NCBI GenBank assembly: GCA_964646755.1
Contig: CAZYIE010000003.1
Span: forward strand, 77,128-141,127
DNA length: 64,000 nucleotides
DNA from: MVRV01 sp964646755
GTDB lineage: Bacteria > Desulfobacterota > Syntrophia > Syntrophales > Smithellaceae
Direction: 5' to 3'
The notes beneath the pieces were generated by a model. The model was not told the origin of the DNA and ran no database searches. It worked only from the letters and a program-made list of their open reading frames with translations. The translations under genes and the position numbers were made by a program. Positions 35,681-45,094 of this stretch are shown piece after piece. Numbering within the stretch: position 1 is the first letter of the stretch; each line of letters opens with the position of its first letter.

Positions 35681-36016
35681 CTAATAGTGGGTGCTGTCAT
35701 TATAGACGTTAGCGTTAAAAATCCAGCAGCCTTGTCTGCATGCACCCTTCTTGGCTGAATCATAAGATGTAACAGAGTCGCAACCCGATAAACATTTCTG
35801 CAATGCGGCCTCGATTTCTTGGCGAGACTCAACAAAACAAGATAATGCGTGAGTATGGGCAAACGCGTCGCTTGGGCCGATTGAAAATTTAGGAGCGTTT
35901 AAAATAATACTTGATGAATTCAAATCAGATGTCGTTATTGAATGAAATGTTGCTCCTGCAACGAAAATAATGGCACATACTCCGACAATTAGACACGCCT
36001 TAAAAAAGTTTTTCAT
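35681..36016 (-). CDS. Small membrane-anchored or exported protein, unknown
   Basis: The 111 residues start with one hydrophobic segment (FFKACLIVGVCAIIFVAGATF), either an anchor or a signal. A polar part follows with five cysteines toward the end (ALSCFVESR, ALQKCLSGCDSV, KKGACRQGCWIF). Ribosome site AGAGGA. No domain is recognised. It is the first of the group of three small exported proteins, followed after 67 bases by the DUF1566 gene. Confidence 0.55.
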   Translation of the reverse strand: MKNFFKACLIVGVCAIIFVAGATFHSITTSDLNSSSIILNAPKFSIGPSDAFAHTHALSCFVESRQEIEAALQKCLSGCDSVTSYDSAKKGACRQGCWIFNANVYNDSTHY

Positions 36017-36650
36017 ACGTCAATCCTCTCTATTTTATTATTGTCATGTTTAGATTCTTTGTACATCATATTCCATGCCATAAAAAATATGTCATTATTT
36101 AATATAATTACAAAAACACTTGTTTTGTTCGGCACTGCCGTGTTTCCGGCATTACCAATTGAATATAGCATAAAATGAAAGAATGGAAAAATATGAATTC
36201 AGGAAACAATGCAAAAACTGCCCCAACCTCAGGGAGAACATAATCCTATATCAACCAACCAAAATAAACACCGACTCCTGCGCTTTTTAAATCCGGCATG
36301 ACCATCAATAACCGTCATAGATCGTTCCTAGAGCAATTTCTCTCCAATATATTAATAAGCAGAAGATCAATTACTCCAACCAACTCAGGAATGTTTTTAC
36401 CGGCTGTTTAATGATTTATTCACCGCAGGATAAAATTGTTGACAAACCAGAAAATAATTGATGTTTTCATTGATACCATAATCGGAAGGAAATAATATAG
36501 ATGCTTTCGGTTTGAAATCATCCATATTTACCAAGGTTGACGATGTGTGTGTTACAGGAAGCGAGATTCACTGTCGATCTTTGTACCGGCTGTCAAGATA
36601 GCTTTGTGCTATAGTAGTTTGTTTTTCCCATTAATTCATTCTTCCCGACA
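36017..36650. other. Long AT-rich spacer, no gene recognised
   Basis: No frame with a ribosome site and plausible protein was found. A plus-strand open frame at its end (36547-36765) is only the reverse of the HicB-like gene. It must hold the promoter of the small exported protein genes. No clear -35/-10 pair stood out. Confidence 0.4.
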
Positions 36651-37070
36651 TTATGCAGGTATAGCACACTCGGTCAAAACAAAATCCTTGCCGCATACTG
36701 CTGAAAAGAGGCGGTTTAGTTGCTCAAGTGTCGGCATTGCCTTTCCTTGCTCATATCGGGCATAGGCGTTATGAGATTTCATACCCATACGCCGTGATAC
36801 TTCGATGAGCGTTAATCCACTTTTCGCTCTTTGCCAACGGAGCAAATAGGCAATTAAAGTGCGCTGATCATCCGTACCAATCTCAAAATAGTCATCGTGA
36901 CCGGGATAAACCTTCACTTTAAAGCCCTTTTTGTTTATTACTGACTCAATGGCATCAGCTACCATGCCAAACGCTTCTTTCTTGGTGTGTCCTTGAGTGA
37001 ATACTCCAATAATAGGAACGTCTACAGCCCAATATTTGCCTTGTTTACTGACTTTCCCTTCTAATCGCAT
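36651..37070 (-). CDS. hicB: HicB-family antitoxin with C-terminal HTH domain
   Basis: The 139 residues have the HicB partial-RNase-H-like fold at the N-terminus (GKYWAVDVPIIGVFTQGHTKKEAFGMVADAIESVI) and a helix-turn-helix of the XRE type at the C-terminus (RAKSGLTLIEVSRRMGMKSHNAYARYEQGKAMPTLEQLNRL). It should neutralise HicA and repress its own operon. Its start overlaps the 3' end of the hicA reading frame by ten bases. Since hicA is frameshifted, HicB may now act only as a regulator. Confidence 0.85.
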   Translation of the reverse strand: MRLEGKVSKQGKYWAVDVPIIGVFTQGHTKKEAFGMVADAIESVINKKGFKVKVYPGHDDYFEIGTDDQRTLIAYLLRWQRAKSGLTLIEVSRRMGMKSHNAYARYEQGKAMPTLEQLNRLFSAVCGKDFVLTECAIPA

Positions 37071-37247
37071 GGTCGATCTTCCTTTGCTTGTTTTATAATG
37101 CTATGAGCCGTGTATTCATTTATTTCGACGTGACGCGGTATGGGTATTTCTCTTAACCCATTTGTCCAAACATCATGCCGACCGGGCATGTCTGAGAAAA
37201 AGCCATCCCATTGATTTAAGTACTTTCTCAAGATCACGTCTCTTCAT
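37061..37247 (-). pseudogene. hicA: HicA toxin gene with a one-base frameshift
   Basis: From the ATG at 37245-37247 the frame reads MKRRDLEKVLKSMGWLFLRH, then hits a stop after ARSA. Dropping one C from the GCCCGG at about 37183-37190 restores the normal HicA sequence GRHDVWTNGLREIPIPRH, with the active-site His-Asp-x-Trp region, then VEINEYTAHSIIKQAKEDRP, and a stop inside the hicB start. The total of 187 bases is one more than a multiple of three. HicA is an mRNA interferase. Either the toxin has been inactivated or the base is an assembly error. Confidence 0.8.
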
Positions 37248-37254
37248 GGTTCAT

Positions 37255-37282
37255 GAATTACACATATAAGTGTAAATGTCAA
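37255..37282 (-). promoter_or_regulatory. hicAB promoter with overlapping palindromic operator
   Basis: On the minus strand TTGACA (37277-37282), 16 bases, then TAATTC preceded by TGTG. A perfect palindrome TTACAC-ATATAA-GTGTAA (37258-37275) covers the spacer and the -10, the expected place for HicB autorepression. Confidence 0.55.
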
Positions 37283-37466
37283 CAAATAATTCCTCTTGAA
37301 ATATACGACAGAATAAGGATTCGCGCTTGTACTGTTGAATAATTTTCTAAAACACCAATGTGTGTATTACAGCTAAAGCCTTACTTTCGATCTTCATGTC
37401 CATTGCAGCAAAAATTGATTTTGATACTTTTATGAAGAAAGCACGCTGGCTAAACACTCTAATAAT

Positions 37467-37510
37467 AAAAAACTGCCATTGCTGAAGTTAAATAAGGCAA
37501 TGACAGTTTT
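37467..37510 (-). terminator. Probable terminator downstream of rubrerythrin
   Basis: On the minus strand AAAACTGTCATTGC pairs with GCAATGGCAGTTTT (one mismatch, 14-base loop), followed by TTATT. The fold-back element at 37551-37700 lies between it and the rubrerythrin stop, as if inserted in the 3' UTR. Confidence 0.5.
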
Positions 37511-37550
37511 CATATTTGGATATAATGTTTTTATCCCCTCTGCGCTTCGT

Positions 37551-37700
37551 CCGGCATACGAGACTGTGTCACAATAGCTGTTTGTCATTGCGAAACGCCT
37601 CTCAGGCGTTGTGGCAATCTAATATTTTCAAGAGTTTATGAGATTGCTTCGCTCATCATATTCGCTCGCAAAGACATTACGACACAGTCTCATACGCCGG
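37551..37700. repeat. MITE-like fold-back element, copy A
   Basis: Terminal inverted repeats of 20 bases with 18 matches: CCGGCATACGAGACTGTGTC at 37551-37570 and its complement at 37681-37700. The 110-base inside holds TTTGTCATTGCGAA, a small ACGCCT/AGGCGT hairpin and GAGATTGCTTCGCTC. The inside is clearly related (in reverse) to copy C at 50574-50671. No coding capacity. Confidence 0.75.
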
Positions 37701-37726
37701 ATTTCACTTCTGAAATTTGAGTCTCG

Positions 37727-38305
37727 TTAATAATTCTCCGCCAAAACCTCTTGGTATGCTTGCGGATGACGACACGCCGGACATTCCTTCGGTGGCTCCG
37801 TCCCTTCATGAACGTATCCACAATTGATGCAATGCCATTTTACCGGTGCTTTCTTTTTGAATACTTCGTTCTTCTCTATGTTCTCAACAAGCTTCCGGTA
37901 ACGGCTCTCATGAAATTTTTCTACTTTAGCTATTTGCTCGAAAGAACGTGCAACTTCAGGGTACCCCTCTTCTTTCGCAATCTTGGCAAAACCAGTATAT
38001 AAAACAGTCCATTCCATCTGCTCTCCTGCGGCGGCAGCTTCCAGATTGGCCTTGGTATCACCAACAACGCCGGCGGGATAAGCAGCGGTTATTTCCACTT
38101 CGCCTCCCTCCAGATGCTTGAAAAACACTTTGGCATGTTCTTTTTCGTTTTCGGCTGTTTCCAAAAATATGTGTGATATTTGTTCAAAACCTTCTTTTTT
38201 GGCGGCACTGGCAAAGTAGGTATAGCGGTTTCTTGCCTGCGATTCTCCGGCAAAAGCTGCCAGCAAATTCTTTTCGGTCTGAGATCCTCTAATTGATTTT
38301 CCCAT
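37727..38305 (-). CDS. Rubrerythrin
   Basis: The 192 residues are a full-length classical rubrerythrin: diiron helices with AFAGESQARNRYTYFASAAKKEGFEQISHIFLETAENEKEHAKVFF and, in the second half, EQIAKVEKFHESRYRKLVENIE, giving E-x-x-H pairs. The C-terminal rubredoxin domain is WHCINCGYVHEGTEPPKECPACRHPQAYQEV. It acts as a peroxide reductase in anaerobes. Unlike the rubrerythrin at 10296 it stands alone, with an AAAGGAGG ribosome site, and its 3' side carries a fold-back element before a probable terminator. Confidence 0.95.
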   Translation of the reverse strand: MGKSIRGSQTEKNLLAAFAGESQARNRYTYFASAAKKEGFEQISHIFLETAENEKEHAKVFFKHLEGGEVEITAAYPAGVVGDTKANLEAAAAGEQMEWTVLYTGFAKIAKEEGYPEVARSFEQIAKVEKFHESRYRKLVENIEKNEVFKKKAPVKWHCINCGYVHEGTEPPKECPACRHPQAYQEVLAENY

Positions 38306-38389
38306 AATTATCTTTTTCCTCCTTTATATATTTTTATCAATTTATGCACTATCGTCAACAAACGCAACCAAACCTGTTATAACCGCTTT

Positions 38390-38965
38390 CTATTTTTCCC
38401 CATTCGTTTTCGGCTCCGGTGCTTTATCGCCGACAAATTTCATCTCTTTGATTGCGTTATCCATCCTGGCTATGTCTGTTGATAAATATTCACTTCTTCT
38501 TTTGGTTGCTTCCCGATTGGCATCTATCTTAATTCTCTCGGCTTGAACCTGTAATTTTTTTGATTGCAGGCTGGCCTTTAATTTCAGATTATCTTCCTTT
38601 TTACCAAATTCTGAACTGATAATTGCTTCAATTTTTACAAGGTCATAATCAATTTCGGCTTCTCTTTGGAAATTGTTTGCCAAATCTTCTTCCAGGCCTG
38701 CATATTTTTTCTGGTTAGCCGCAAGCTCACTTTTAATTTCACTCAATTTCACTTTTTGATGAGCAACATTCAAATTATATTCTGCCCGGGGAAAACCTGC
38801 CTTTTTATCCGCTGGCAGTTTATTGACCATTGCCGGATCTACGTTTTCCGTAATGGAACTTACTTTAGTGGTAATTGTTGTTTTCAATTCCTGTGTAGTG
38901 GCGCAACCGGTAACAAATATCACTGCGAACAATCCTAAAAAATAAATTTTCAAATTCAGCTTCAT
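38390..38965 (-). CDS. Coiled-coil lipoprotein of unknown function
   Basis: The start is the ATG at 38963-38965 behind GGTGG; a frame three codons longer exists. The 191 residues carry a lipoprotein signal (MKLNLKIYFLGLFAVIFVTGCATTQELKTT) with lipobox VTGC. The rest is almost entirely charged and helical (KVKLSEIKSELAANQKKYAGLEEDLANNFQREAEI), ending in a Lys/Pro-rich tail. It has no cysteine apart from the lipidated one and no recognised domain. It lies downstream of the RND efflux operon on the same strand, but a role there is unproven. Confidence 0.75.
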   Translation of the reverse strand: MKLNLKIYFLGLFAVIFVTGCATTQELKTTITTKVSSITENVDPAMVNKLPADKKAGFPRAEYNLNVAHQKVKLSEIKSELAANQKKYAGLEEDLANNFQREAEIDYDLVKIEAIISSEFGKKEDNLKLKASLQSKKLQVQAERIKIDANREATKRRSEYLSTDIARMDNAIKEMKFVGDKAPEPKTNGEK

Positions 38966-39011
38966 TTCCACCACCCCCGGTTAAATTATCTTATTTAGTG
39001 TTCCTGTTTCT

Positions 39012-39119
39012 TTACCTGTTGCCTTTTATCTTTTTATTCTTAATTGGCTGAACCTTCCTTTTGTCCCTTAAAACACGGGAAATGTCTTTTTGTCTTCGTG
39101 TAACTTTTTGTCCGCCCAT
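39012..39119 (-). CDS. Possible very small basic protein, 35 aa
   Basis: From the ATG at 39117-39119, behind GGGAGA, the frame reads MGGQKVTRRQKDISRVLRDK and ends NKKIKGNR before TAA. About 40 percent of residues are Lys or Arg, as in ribosome-associated or nucleic-acid-binding miniproteins. It lies between the PII-like gene and the lipoprotein. Size and absence of a known family keep confidence low. Confidence 0.35.
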   Translation of the reverse strand: MGGQKVTRRQKDISRVLRDKRKVQPIKNKKIKGNR

Positions 39120-39135
39120 GATTAACTATCTCCCG

Positions 39136-39426
39136 CTATACGCATTCTTCCAGCGGTAAAGTAAATGCTTTCACACCGGCCCGGGGATGATCTAATTTTA
39201 ATTTTTTTACCAAATCACAAAGTCCGGTAATCTCCGCATCATCTACAGCTATAAATAAGGCGTTGTTCGTTCCAGGCCAACAATGGGTATCCAGTTTGGG
39301 CTCTGTTTCCTTTCCCTCTCCCGTGGCGCCATGCATTTTAGTATAGGCTTTAAATCCTGCGTCCTTAAAAGCGGCAAGAATATACTCATCAGAGGCTTCA
39401 CAATACACTACTAGAAACATTTTCAT
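39136..39426 (-). CDS. Small PII-like / DUF3240-type protein of the efflux operon
   Basis: The 96 residues start MKMFLVVYCEASDEYILAAFKDAGFKAYTKMHGATGEG, the beta-alpha-beta shape with a T-loop-like segment seen in PII-like proteins, and end KKLKLDHPRAGVKAFTLPLEECV. Small PII-like proteins (for example DUF3240, CutA-like) often sit beside metal or drug RND pumps. It has the Tyr/Cys and His/Cys residues (DTHCWPG) that could bind a metal. It lies 27 bases after the RND permease, so it is likely co-transcribed. A role as regulator or sensor of the pump is inference. Confidence 0.6.
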   Translation of the reverse strand: MKMFLVVYCEASDEYILAAFKDAGFKAYTKMHGATGEGKETEPKLDTHCWPGTNNALFIAVDDAEITGLCDLVKKLKLDHPRAGVKAFTLPLEECV

Positions 39427-39453
39427 TCCGACACCTCTCTGATTGACATATTT

Positions 39454-42400
39454 TTATTTTTCAGTAAGTTGCTCTTTTGGTTTTTTCCGGTTCTTAAACT
39501 TTTCCTGCCAGTCGTCAAAAATATCATAGGCGGATGGAATAACAATTAACGTCAATACCAGTGATGTTAATAGTCCGCCGATCACCGATATACCCATCGG
39601 AGCACGCGTTTCCGCACCCTCTCCGACACCCAGGGCAATCGGCAGCATGCCGAAAACCATGGCAAAAGTCGTCATGAGAATCGGACGCATCCGGACAGGT
39701 CCCGCCTGGAGGATTGCTTCACGGCGCGGCATTCCACGATCGCGTAAAACATTGGTATAGTCCACGAGCAAAATGGCGTTTTTCTTAACCAGCCCCATGA
39801 GTAGAATCAGGCCGATAAAGCTGTAAATATTAAGTGTCTTGCCCGTAATAAACAAGGCGCCGAATGCGCCGACAAAAGATAGCGGCAGGGAAAGCAATAC
39901 CGTAATGGGATGAACAAAGCTTTCAAATTGCGCGGCCAGAATCATATAAGCCATGATAACACCCAGCATCAAGGCAAAAAGCAGATAACCAAAAGACTCC
40001 TGCATCGTATCGGCCATCCCCTGGTATTTGGGTAAATAATCCGGCGGCAATATTTTCCCGGCAATGGAATCCAGTTCGTCTTTTGCCTGTCCCAGTGGTT
40101 TTCCTTCGAGGGAAGCAAATATGGTAATGGCTCTTTGCCGGTCAACGCGATTGATGACACTGGGGCCGCTTCCTTCCTCCACTTTGACTACATTGGCCAG
40201 TTCCACGAGTTTTCCATCGCGGGCCCGCACAGAAATGCGCTGCATGCCACCGGCACTTTCCCGATCCTGCGGATTCAATCTAACTCTCAGGTCATAACGC
40301 TTTCCTTTTTGCTCGTCTTTATAACGGGCAATATCCAGCTCTCCGCTGATCAGCAGATTAATGGCCTCGGCAACTGAGGCTACATCAACGCCCAGATTCG
40401 CCGCCCGGTCACGGTCGATGTAAACTTTGAATTCCGGTTTGCCAACTTCCAGAGACGTATCTACATCCACGATTCCCGGCAGTTTGGAAAAATCAGCCGT
40501 TATTTGCTTTGCATAATTCTTTAATGCGGTAAGGTCCTGTCCGCGAATACTGTATTGAATGGGCACCTGTCTCTGACCACCGCCAACAACAGAAACATCT
40601 TCTGCGGATACTTTTAACCCCGGGATCTGCCGCAATTTTATTCGTGCTATTTTTTTAATATCTTCCTGACTCTTTTTGCGCTGTGCTTTTGGTTTCAGGT
40701 TGAGCATCATCAAAGCGCGGTTGGCATACCCCCCATATCCCTGAACGTAAAACACAGATTTTATTTCCGGAATTTCCTGCATCATGGCTTCCGTATTGCC
40801 GAGGTATTTTTCTATTTGATCCACGGAATAATCAATCGGGGCTTCCATGCGAATCAGGAAAACACCCTGATCTTCCGGCGGCGTGAATTCCTTCCCGATA
40901 AATGCCGTGAGCCCGAGGCTTAGAACAAATATAATCAAGGCAGNNNNNNNNNNGTTTTGCGGTAACCCAGGGTAAATTCCAAAACCACCCGATAAAACAA
41001 TTCCAGTTTTTTATAATAATGTTCCAGATAATCGCTGATTCGGGTCCAAATGTGCTTATTGCCATCTCCGATGCCGCTGACACCAGGGGCCAAGGGATTG
41101 TGTATGGATTTTTTATGAGACTTGAGGAAAATCGAAGCCATCATCGGCGTCAAAGTAAAGGAAACAAGCAACGAAACCAGAATGGCAAATATAATCGTTA
41201 AGGCAAACTGGAGGAAAAATCTGCCGATAATCCCTTTCATGAAAGCAACGGGCAGAAAAATACCCACAATGGCAAAAGTCGTGGCCATAACAGCCAGGCC
41301 GATTTCCGAGGTGGCAAAGGTAGCCGCCTCTCGTGGCTCCATCCCTTCTTCGATATGACGGTAAATATTTTCAATGACAATAATGGCATCATCAATGAGC
41401 AGGCCCACCGATAGCGATAGAGCCAGCATCGTCATATTATTAAAGGTAAAACCAAAAGCATTAATCAACGCAAAAGTCGAGATAACGGAAACAGGCAGAG
41501 CTACTGCACTAATTAAAGTAGTACGCACATTTTTAAGAAAAATAAAAACGGCCAGAATGGCAAAAATACTGCCAATGATTAAATGGAATTGAACTTCATT
41601 GATCGAACGAACAATAAATAGTGACTGATCATTGGCGATATTGACTTTCATTCCCGGAGGCAGTGTTTTATTGATTTTTTCGACTTCCTTTTTGACGCGG
41701 TTGGCCACCTCTACCGTATTGGTTCCCGATTGTTTCTGAATTGCCATACCAACGGCTGGAACTCTGTCGAAACGAGACAGGGACCTTTTTTCTTCCATAC
41801 CGTCTTCCGCCCTGCCGATATCCCGGACACGCACCGGCGAGCCTTTATAGTAACTTATGATCAAGTCATTGAAATCAGGAATTTTCGCAAATTCACCCTT
41901 GATTCGGACGGTATATTCCTTCGTTTGGGTTTCAATCCGACCACCCGGCAACTCGATATTTTCCCGTTTAAGGGCGACGACAACATCGCCGGGAGATACT
42001 TGATAGGCCTGCATTTTGGCGACATCCAGCCAGATGCGCACCTGCCGCAGACGCAAACCGTAGAAAATGACATCTCCGACACCGTTGATGCGCTGCATTT
42101 GTTCTTTTAATACTTCATCCGCATAGGTGGAAAGATCACGCACCGACCGTTTACCGGAAAGATTCAGAAATAAAATCGGCGATGCGTCGGGGTCCACTTT
42201 GGCAATTCTGGGTTCTTCAATGTCCGCAGGCAATTTGTTGCGAATCCCGGATACTTTTTCCCGCACATCCTGAACGGCCTGGTCGATGTCCCTCTCCAGA
42301 ACGAATTCGATGGTTGTGCGCGACATGCTTTCGTAACTAGTGGACGTAATACTTTTAACGCCGTTAATAGTATTGACGGCGCCTTCAATGCGATCCGTGA

Positions 42401-42587
42401 CGTCCACATCCATAACATCGGGACTGGCGCCTTTGAGGGTCGTGGTAATGGTGACAATGGGAAAGTCGACCTTCGGGAAAAGATCGACGCCGATGGACGG
42501 ATAACTGACAATGCCCAGCACCACAAGGGCCATGATCACCATGGTGGCAAATACCGGTCTTTTAACGGAGGTATCAGCGAGCCACAT
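39454..42587 (-). CDS. RND efflux pump permease (AcrB/MexB-HAE1 family), split by a scaffold gap
   Basis: The N-terminal part (550 residues) begins MWLADTSVKRPVFATMVIMALVVLGIVSYPSIGVDLFPKVDFP, with GLLIDDAIIVIENIYRHIEEG and RFFLQFALTIIFAILVSLLVSFTLTPMMAS. The C-terminal part resumes LIIFVLSLGLTAFIGKEFTPPEDQGVF and has ALMLGVIMAYMILAAQFESFVHPITVLLSLP and GLVKKNAILLVDYTN. Ten Ns separate the two; the reading resumes so close that only a few residues are missing. The total (about 1045) is standard for a proton-driven trimeric drug/lipid exporter, and the TM4 Asp residues (LLIDDA) are present. It is translationally coupled to the adaptor gene (14-base overlap). Confidence 0.95.
40944..40953. other. 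Scaffold gap of ten Ns inside the RND permease gene
   Basis: The flanking halves belong to one permease, and very few residues are missing, so the true gap is short or zero. Confidence 0.95.
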
Positions 42588-43698
42588 TAACCTTCACCCC
42601 TTCCGACAAATTGTTCTGACCGACAACAACAATCTGTTCTTTTTCATTGAGTCCTTCCATAATTTCCACATATTCTCCGTACTTGTTGCCCGTTTTGATG
42701 ATTCTTTCCTGTGCTTTATTGTCATTGACAACAAAAATACGGACCGTGGGACCATCGTAAAGAAGTGCCGTTATGGGAATGATCACCGCATCTCGCGCCG
42801 CCTGCGTAAATATCTGGATCCGGGCAAAATATCCCGGCTTTAATACATGATTGGTATTGGGAACAATGGCTTCCGCCTGCAGTGTTCGCGTTCTTTCTTC
42901 CACATTAGGATAAAGAAGACTTACCTTGCCCTTAAATTGTTTGCCGGGAAAAGCATCCACGGTAAAATTTACTTCCTGACCTATTTTCAATCCGGCAACA
43001 TCTTTTTCACTGATGGTAAAATTTAGTTTAAGAGGATCAATTTTAATCAACTGCAAAAGCGGCGTTCCGTTGCGCACATAATCACCAACAGATACTTTCT
43101 TTTCTTTCACCGAGGCAACAAGGGGCGAATAGACCCTGGTTCGCGCCAGCCTCTCCCGGGAAGTTTCCAAGGTGGCGCGAGCCCTCTCCAGATCGGCTTC
43201 CGTAAGCGCAAGCCTTGTGGAAACATCATCAAACTGTTGTTTGGTAATCAATTCTTCTTTATAAAGCGTATCCTTTCTCTTATATTCAGCTTTCGCATTA
43301 TCCAGATTGGCCTGGGCCTGTCTGAGCGCGGCCTCCGATCTCTTCAAATCCAATGTATAATCAATATCGTTAACGACTGCTAAAAGTGTTCTTGCTTCAA
43401 CCCGTGAACCCTCTTCCACCATTATTTTCCTTACTATTCCATCCACTTCCGAACTAACCATTACTTCTTCATACGGTTTCAAAGTACCGGTTGTTTCCAG
43501 ATAAGGTTGAATTTGTTTCTTGGCTGCCGACGCTATTGTGACATTGACCAATCTTTCGCGTTCCACTTTCTTTTCTTTGCCACAAGCAATTAATGTCATT
43601 CCCACCATCATCAGGATGATGATTAAAAGCGCCACATGCAGGATTCGCCGCCTTGATTTATTTTTTCTGCCTGGAAAAGCAACTTTCGTCGAATTCAT
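42574..43698 (-). CDS. RND efflux periplasmic adaptor (membrane fusion protein)
   Basis: I start at the ATG 43696-43698, eight bases after GGGGAGG; ten more residues are possible upstream. The 374 residues have a lysine/arginine-rich N-end, then a membrane segment or lipoprotein-like signal (LLIIILMMVGMTLIACGKEKK, Cys about residue 39). A lipoyl half (LKPYEEVMVSSEVDGIVRKIMVEEGSRVEAR), an alpha-hairpin coiled coil (LRQAQANLDNAKAEYKRKDTLYKEELITKQQFDDV), the second lipoyl half and beta-barrel/membrane-proximal domains follow. It links the RND pump to TolC. The family is certain. Confidence 0.94.
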   Translation of the reverse strand: MNSTKVAFPGRKNKSRRRILHVALLIIILMMVGMTLIACGKEKKVERERLVNVTIASAAKKQIQPYLETTGTLKPYEEVMVSSEVDGIVRKIMVEEGSRVEARTLLAVVNDIDYTLDLKRSEAALRQAQANLDNAKAEYKRKDTLYKEELITKQQFDDVSTRLALTEADLERARATLETSRERLARTRVYSPLVASVKEKKVSVGDYVRNGTPLLQLIKIDPLKLNFTISEKDVAGLKIGQEVNFTVDAFPGKQFKGKVSLLYPNVEERTRTLQAEAIVPNTNHVLKPGYFARIQIFTQAARDAVIIPITALLYDGPTVRIFVVNDNKAQERIIKTGNKYGEYVEIMEGLNEKEQIVVVGQNNLSEGVKVNVAR

Positions 43699-43743
43699 GT
43701 AATATTTATCCTCCCCGGAATTAGCCACATAAGATTCAGGTTA

Positions 43744-45057
43744 TTATTTACTGGCATTGACAAATTGCAACAACAGGCCGCTGGTTCTCTTTAATTTCAG
43801 ATTGGCCAGCTGGTAATTATAGCGCGCCTCATTCACGTTTCTTTCCGCAGAAAGCAGCAGCGAATTGGCATCCATTACGTCCAGGCTTGTCGACAGCCCG
43901 TTATTGAACATGCGAATTACTGCATTATAATTATCTTCGGCAAAGATGCGCTGATCTTCCAAAAATATTAGCGTGCCTTGTTGCGTCTGCAAATCCAAAT
44001 AGGCGCTCTGTAATTCTATATCTACATTCTTTTTAAAATCGTTATAGGCGAGCTTGGCCTGCCTCTCTTTAGCTTTTGCCTCTCGGAGCTCAGCCATCCT
44101 TAAGCCCCCTTCAAAAAAAGGAAAGGTTAAAGACACACCGGCTAAAGCACTTTCCCTGTTCAGTGTCGGCGATGTAGGATACTGATCAACACCATTATAA
44201 ATGGCAAACAAGCCAACGCTGGGCCAAAAAGCGCCCCGGGCATACTTAACCTGCTCTGCGGCCATTTGCGTCTGGACATCAAAACTTTTCAAATCGGCCC
44301 GCGATTCCCCAGCGGCGTTACGCAGGTTATTCAAGGTGATCTGCTCATCCGGTGATATGGGTGTTTCCTTGAGCAGAAAATCATCTTCAACACCGGTAAC
44401 TCTTACCATCAGGGCGCGGACAAGCTTAAAAGCATTGGTCGCCTTGAGGTAGTCGGAACGCGCTCCGGAGAGCTCGCCATCGGCCCGCAGCAGCGCCGTT
44501 CTGGTCAGTTCGCCAACCTTTACTCTCTTTTCTACGGAATCCCGATATTGGGTCAGGCGCTCCATATTGGCCGCGGCAACTTCCAGAGATTTCTTTGCTT
44601 TCAGAGTATCATAATACGCAGAGGCAACGGCCAGAACAAAATCAGATTTTGTTGCCGTCAGATCATATTCACTTTTCGTAACATTTTGGCCGGCAAATTT
44701 TAAGGCATTTAGCTCCCTTACTGAGAGAGAAAAAGATTCATCTGCGCGTACTCCCCAGTTGCCAGATCTCTCGGGTTGAATTAGCACAGTGCTATATCCG
44801 GGCGGATCGCCATACTTTTTTTCCGTAAACTGATTATATGTGCCAAAAGCAGTTACCCTGGGAGATAAAACCGCCCAGGCCTTATCCTTACCTGTTTTGG
44901 CAATATAAAGGTTCTCCTCGGCAAATTTAATCTTTTCCGAATTTTTCAGGGCTTGTTGATACAAATCACTCAATGTATATTCCGCTGCCTTTGCTCCGGG
45001 AACAAAGGCAATCATTGCCGCTAATATGACTATTCCGCAAAATACAATTTTTCTCAT
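43744..45057 (-). CDS. TolC-family outer-membrane efflux protein 1
   Basis: The 437 residues have a signal peptide (MRKIVFCGIVILAAMIAFVPGAKA) and two OEP repeats: LSDLYQQALKNSEKIKFAEENLYIAKTGKDKAWAVL, and VSLTFPFFEGGLRMAELREAKAKERQAKLAYNDFKKNVDIELQSAYLDLQ. The long helices and periplasmic ends form the exit duct through the outer membrane. It is the second of two TolC genes in the operon and lies just before the adaptor. It differs clearly from TolC 2, so the pair is not a recent duplication. Confidence 0.92.
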   Translation of the reverse strand: MRKIVFCGIVILAAMIAFVPGAKAAEYTLSDLYQQALKNSEKIKFAEENLYIAKTGKDKAWAVLSPRVTAFGTYNQFTEKKYGDPPGYSTVLIQPERSGNWGVRADESFSLSVRELNALKFAGQNVTKSEYDLTATKSDFVLAVASAYYDTLKAKKSLEVAAANMERLTQYRDSVEKRVKVGELTRTALLRADGELSGARSDYLKATNAFKLVRALMVRVTGVEDDFLLKETPISPDEQITLNNLRNAAGESRADLKSFDVQTQMAAEQVKYARGAFWPSVGLFAIYNGVDQYPTSPTLNRESALAGVSLTFPFFEGGLRMAELREAKAKERQAKLAYNDFKKNVDIELQSAYLDLQTQQGTLIFLEDQRIFAEDNYNAVIRMFNNGLSTSLDVMDANSLLLSAERNVNEARYNYQLANLKLKRTSGLLLQFVNASK

Positions 45058-45094
45058 CAGGAAATCCTTTCACCTCTGCCTGTGCCAGGAAAGT

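Noticed and set aside
36547..36765. 72-codon plus-strand frame
   Set aside because: It overlaps the HicB gene in reverse and has no ribosome site.
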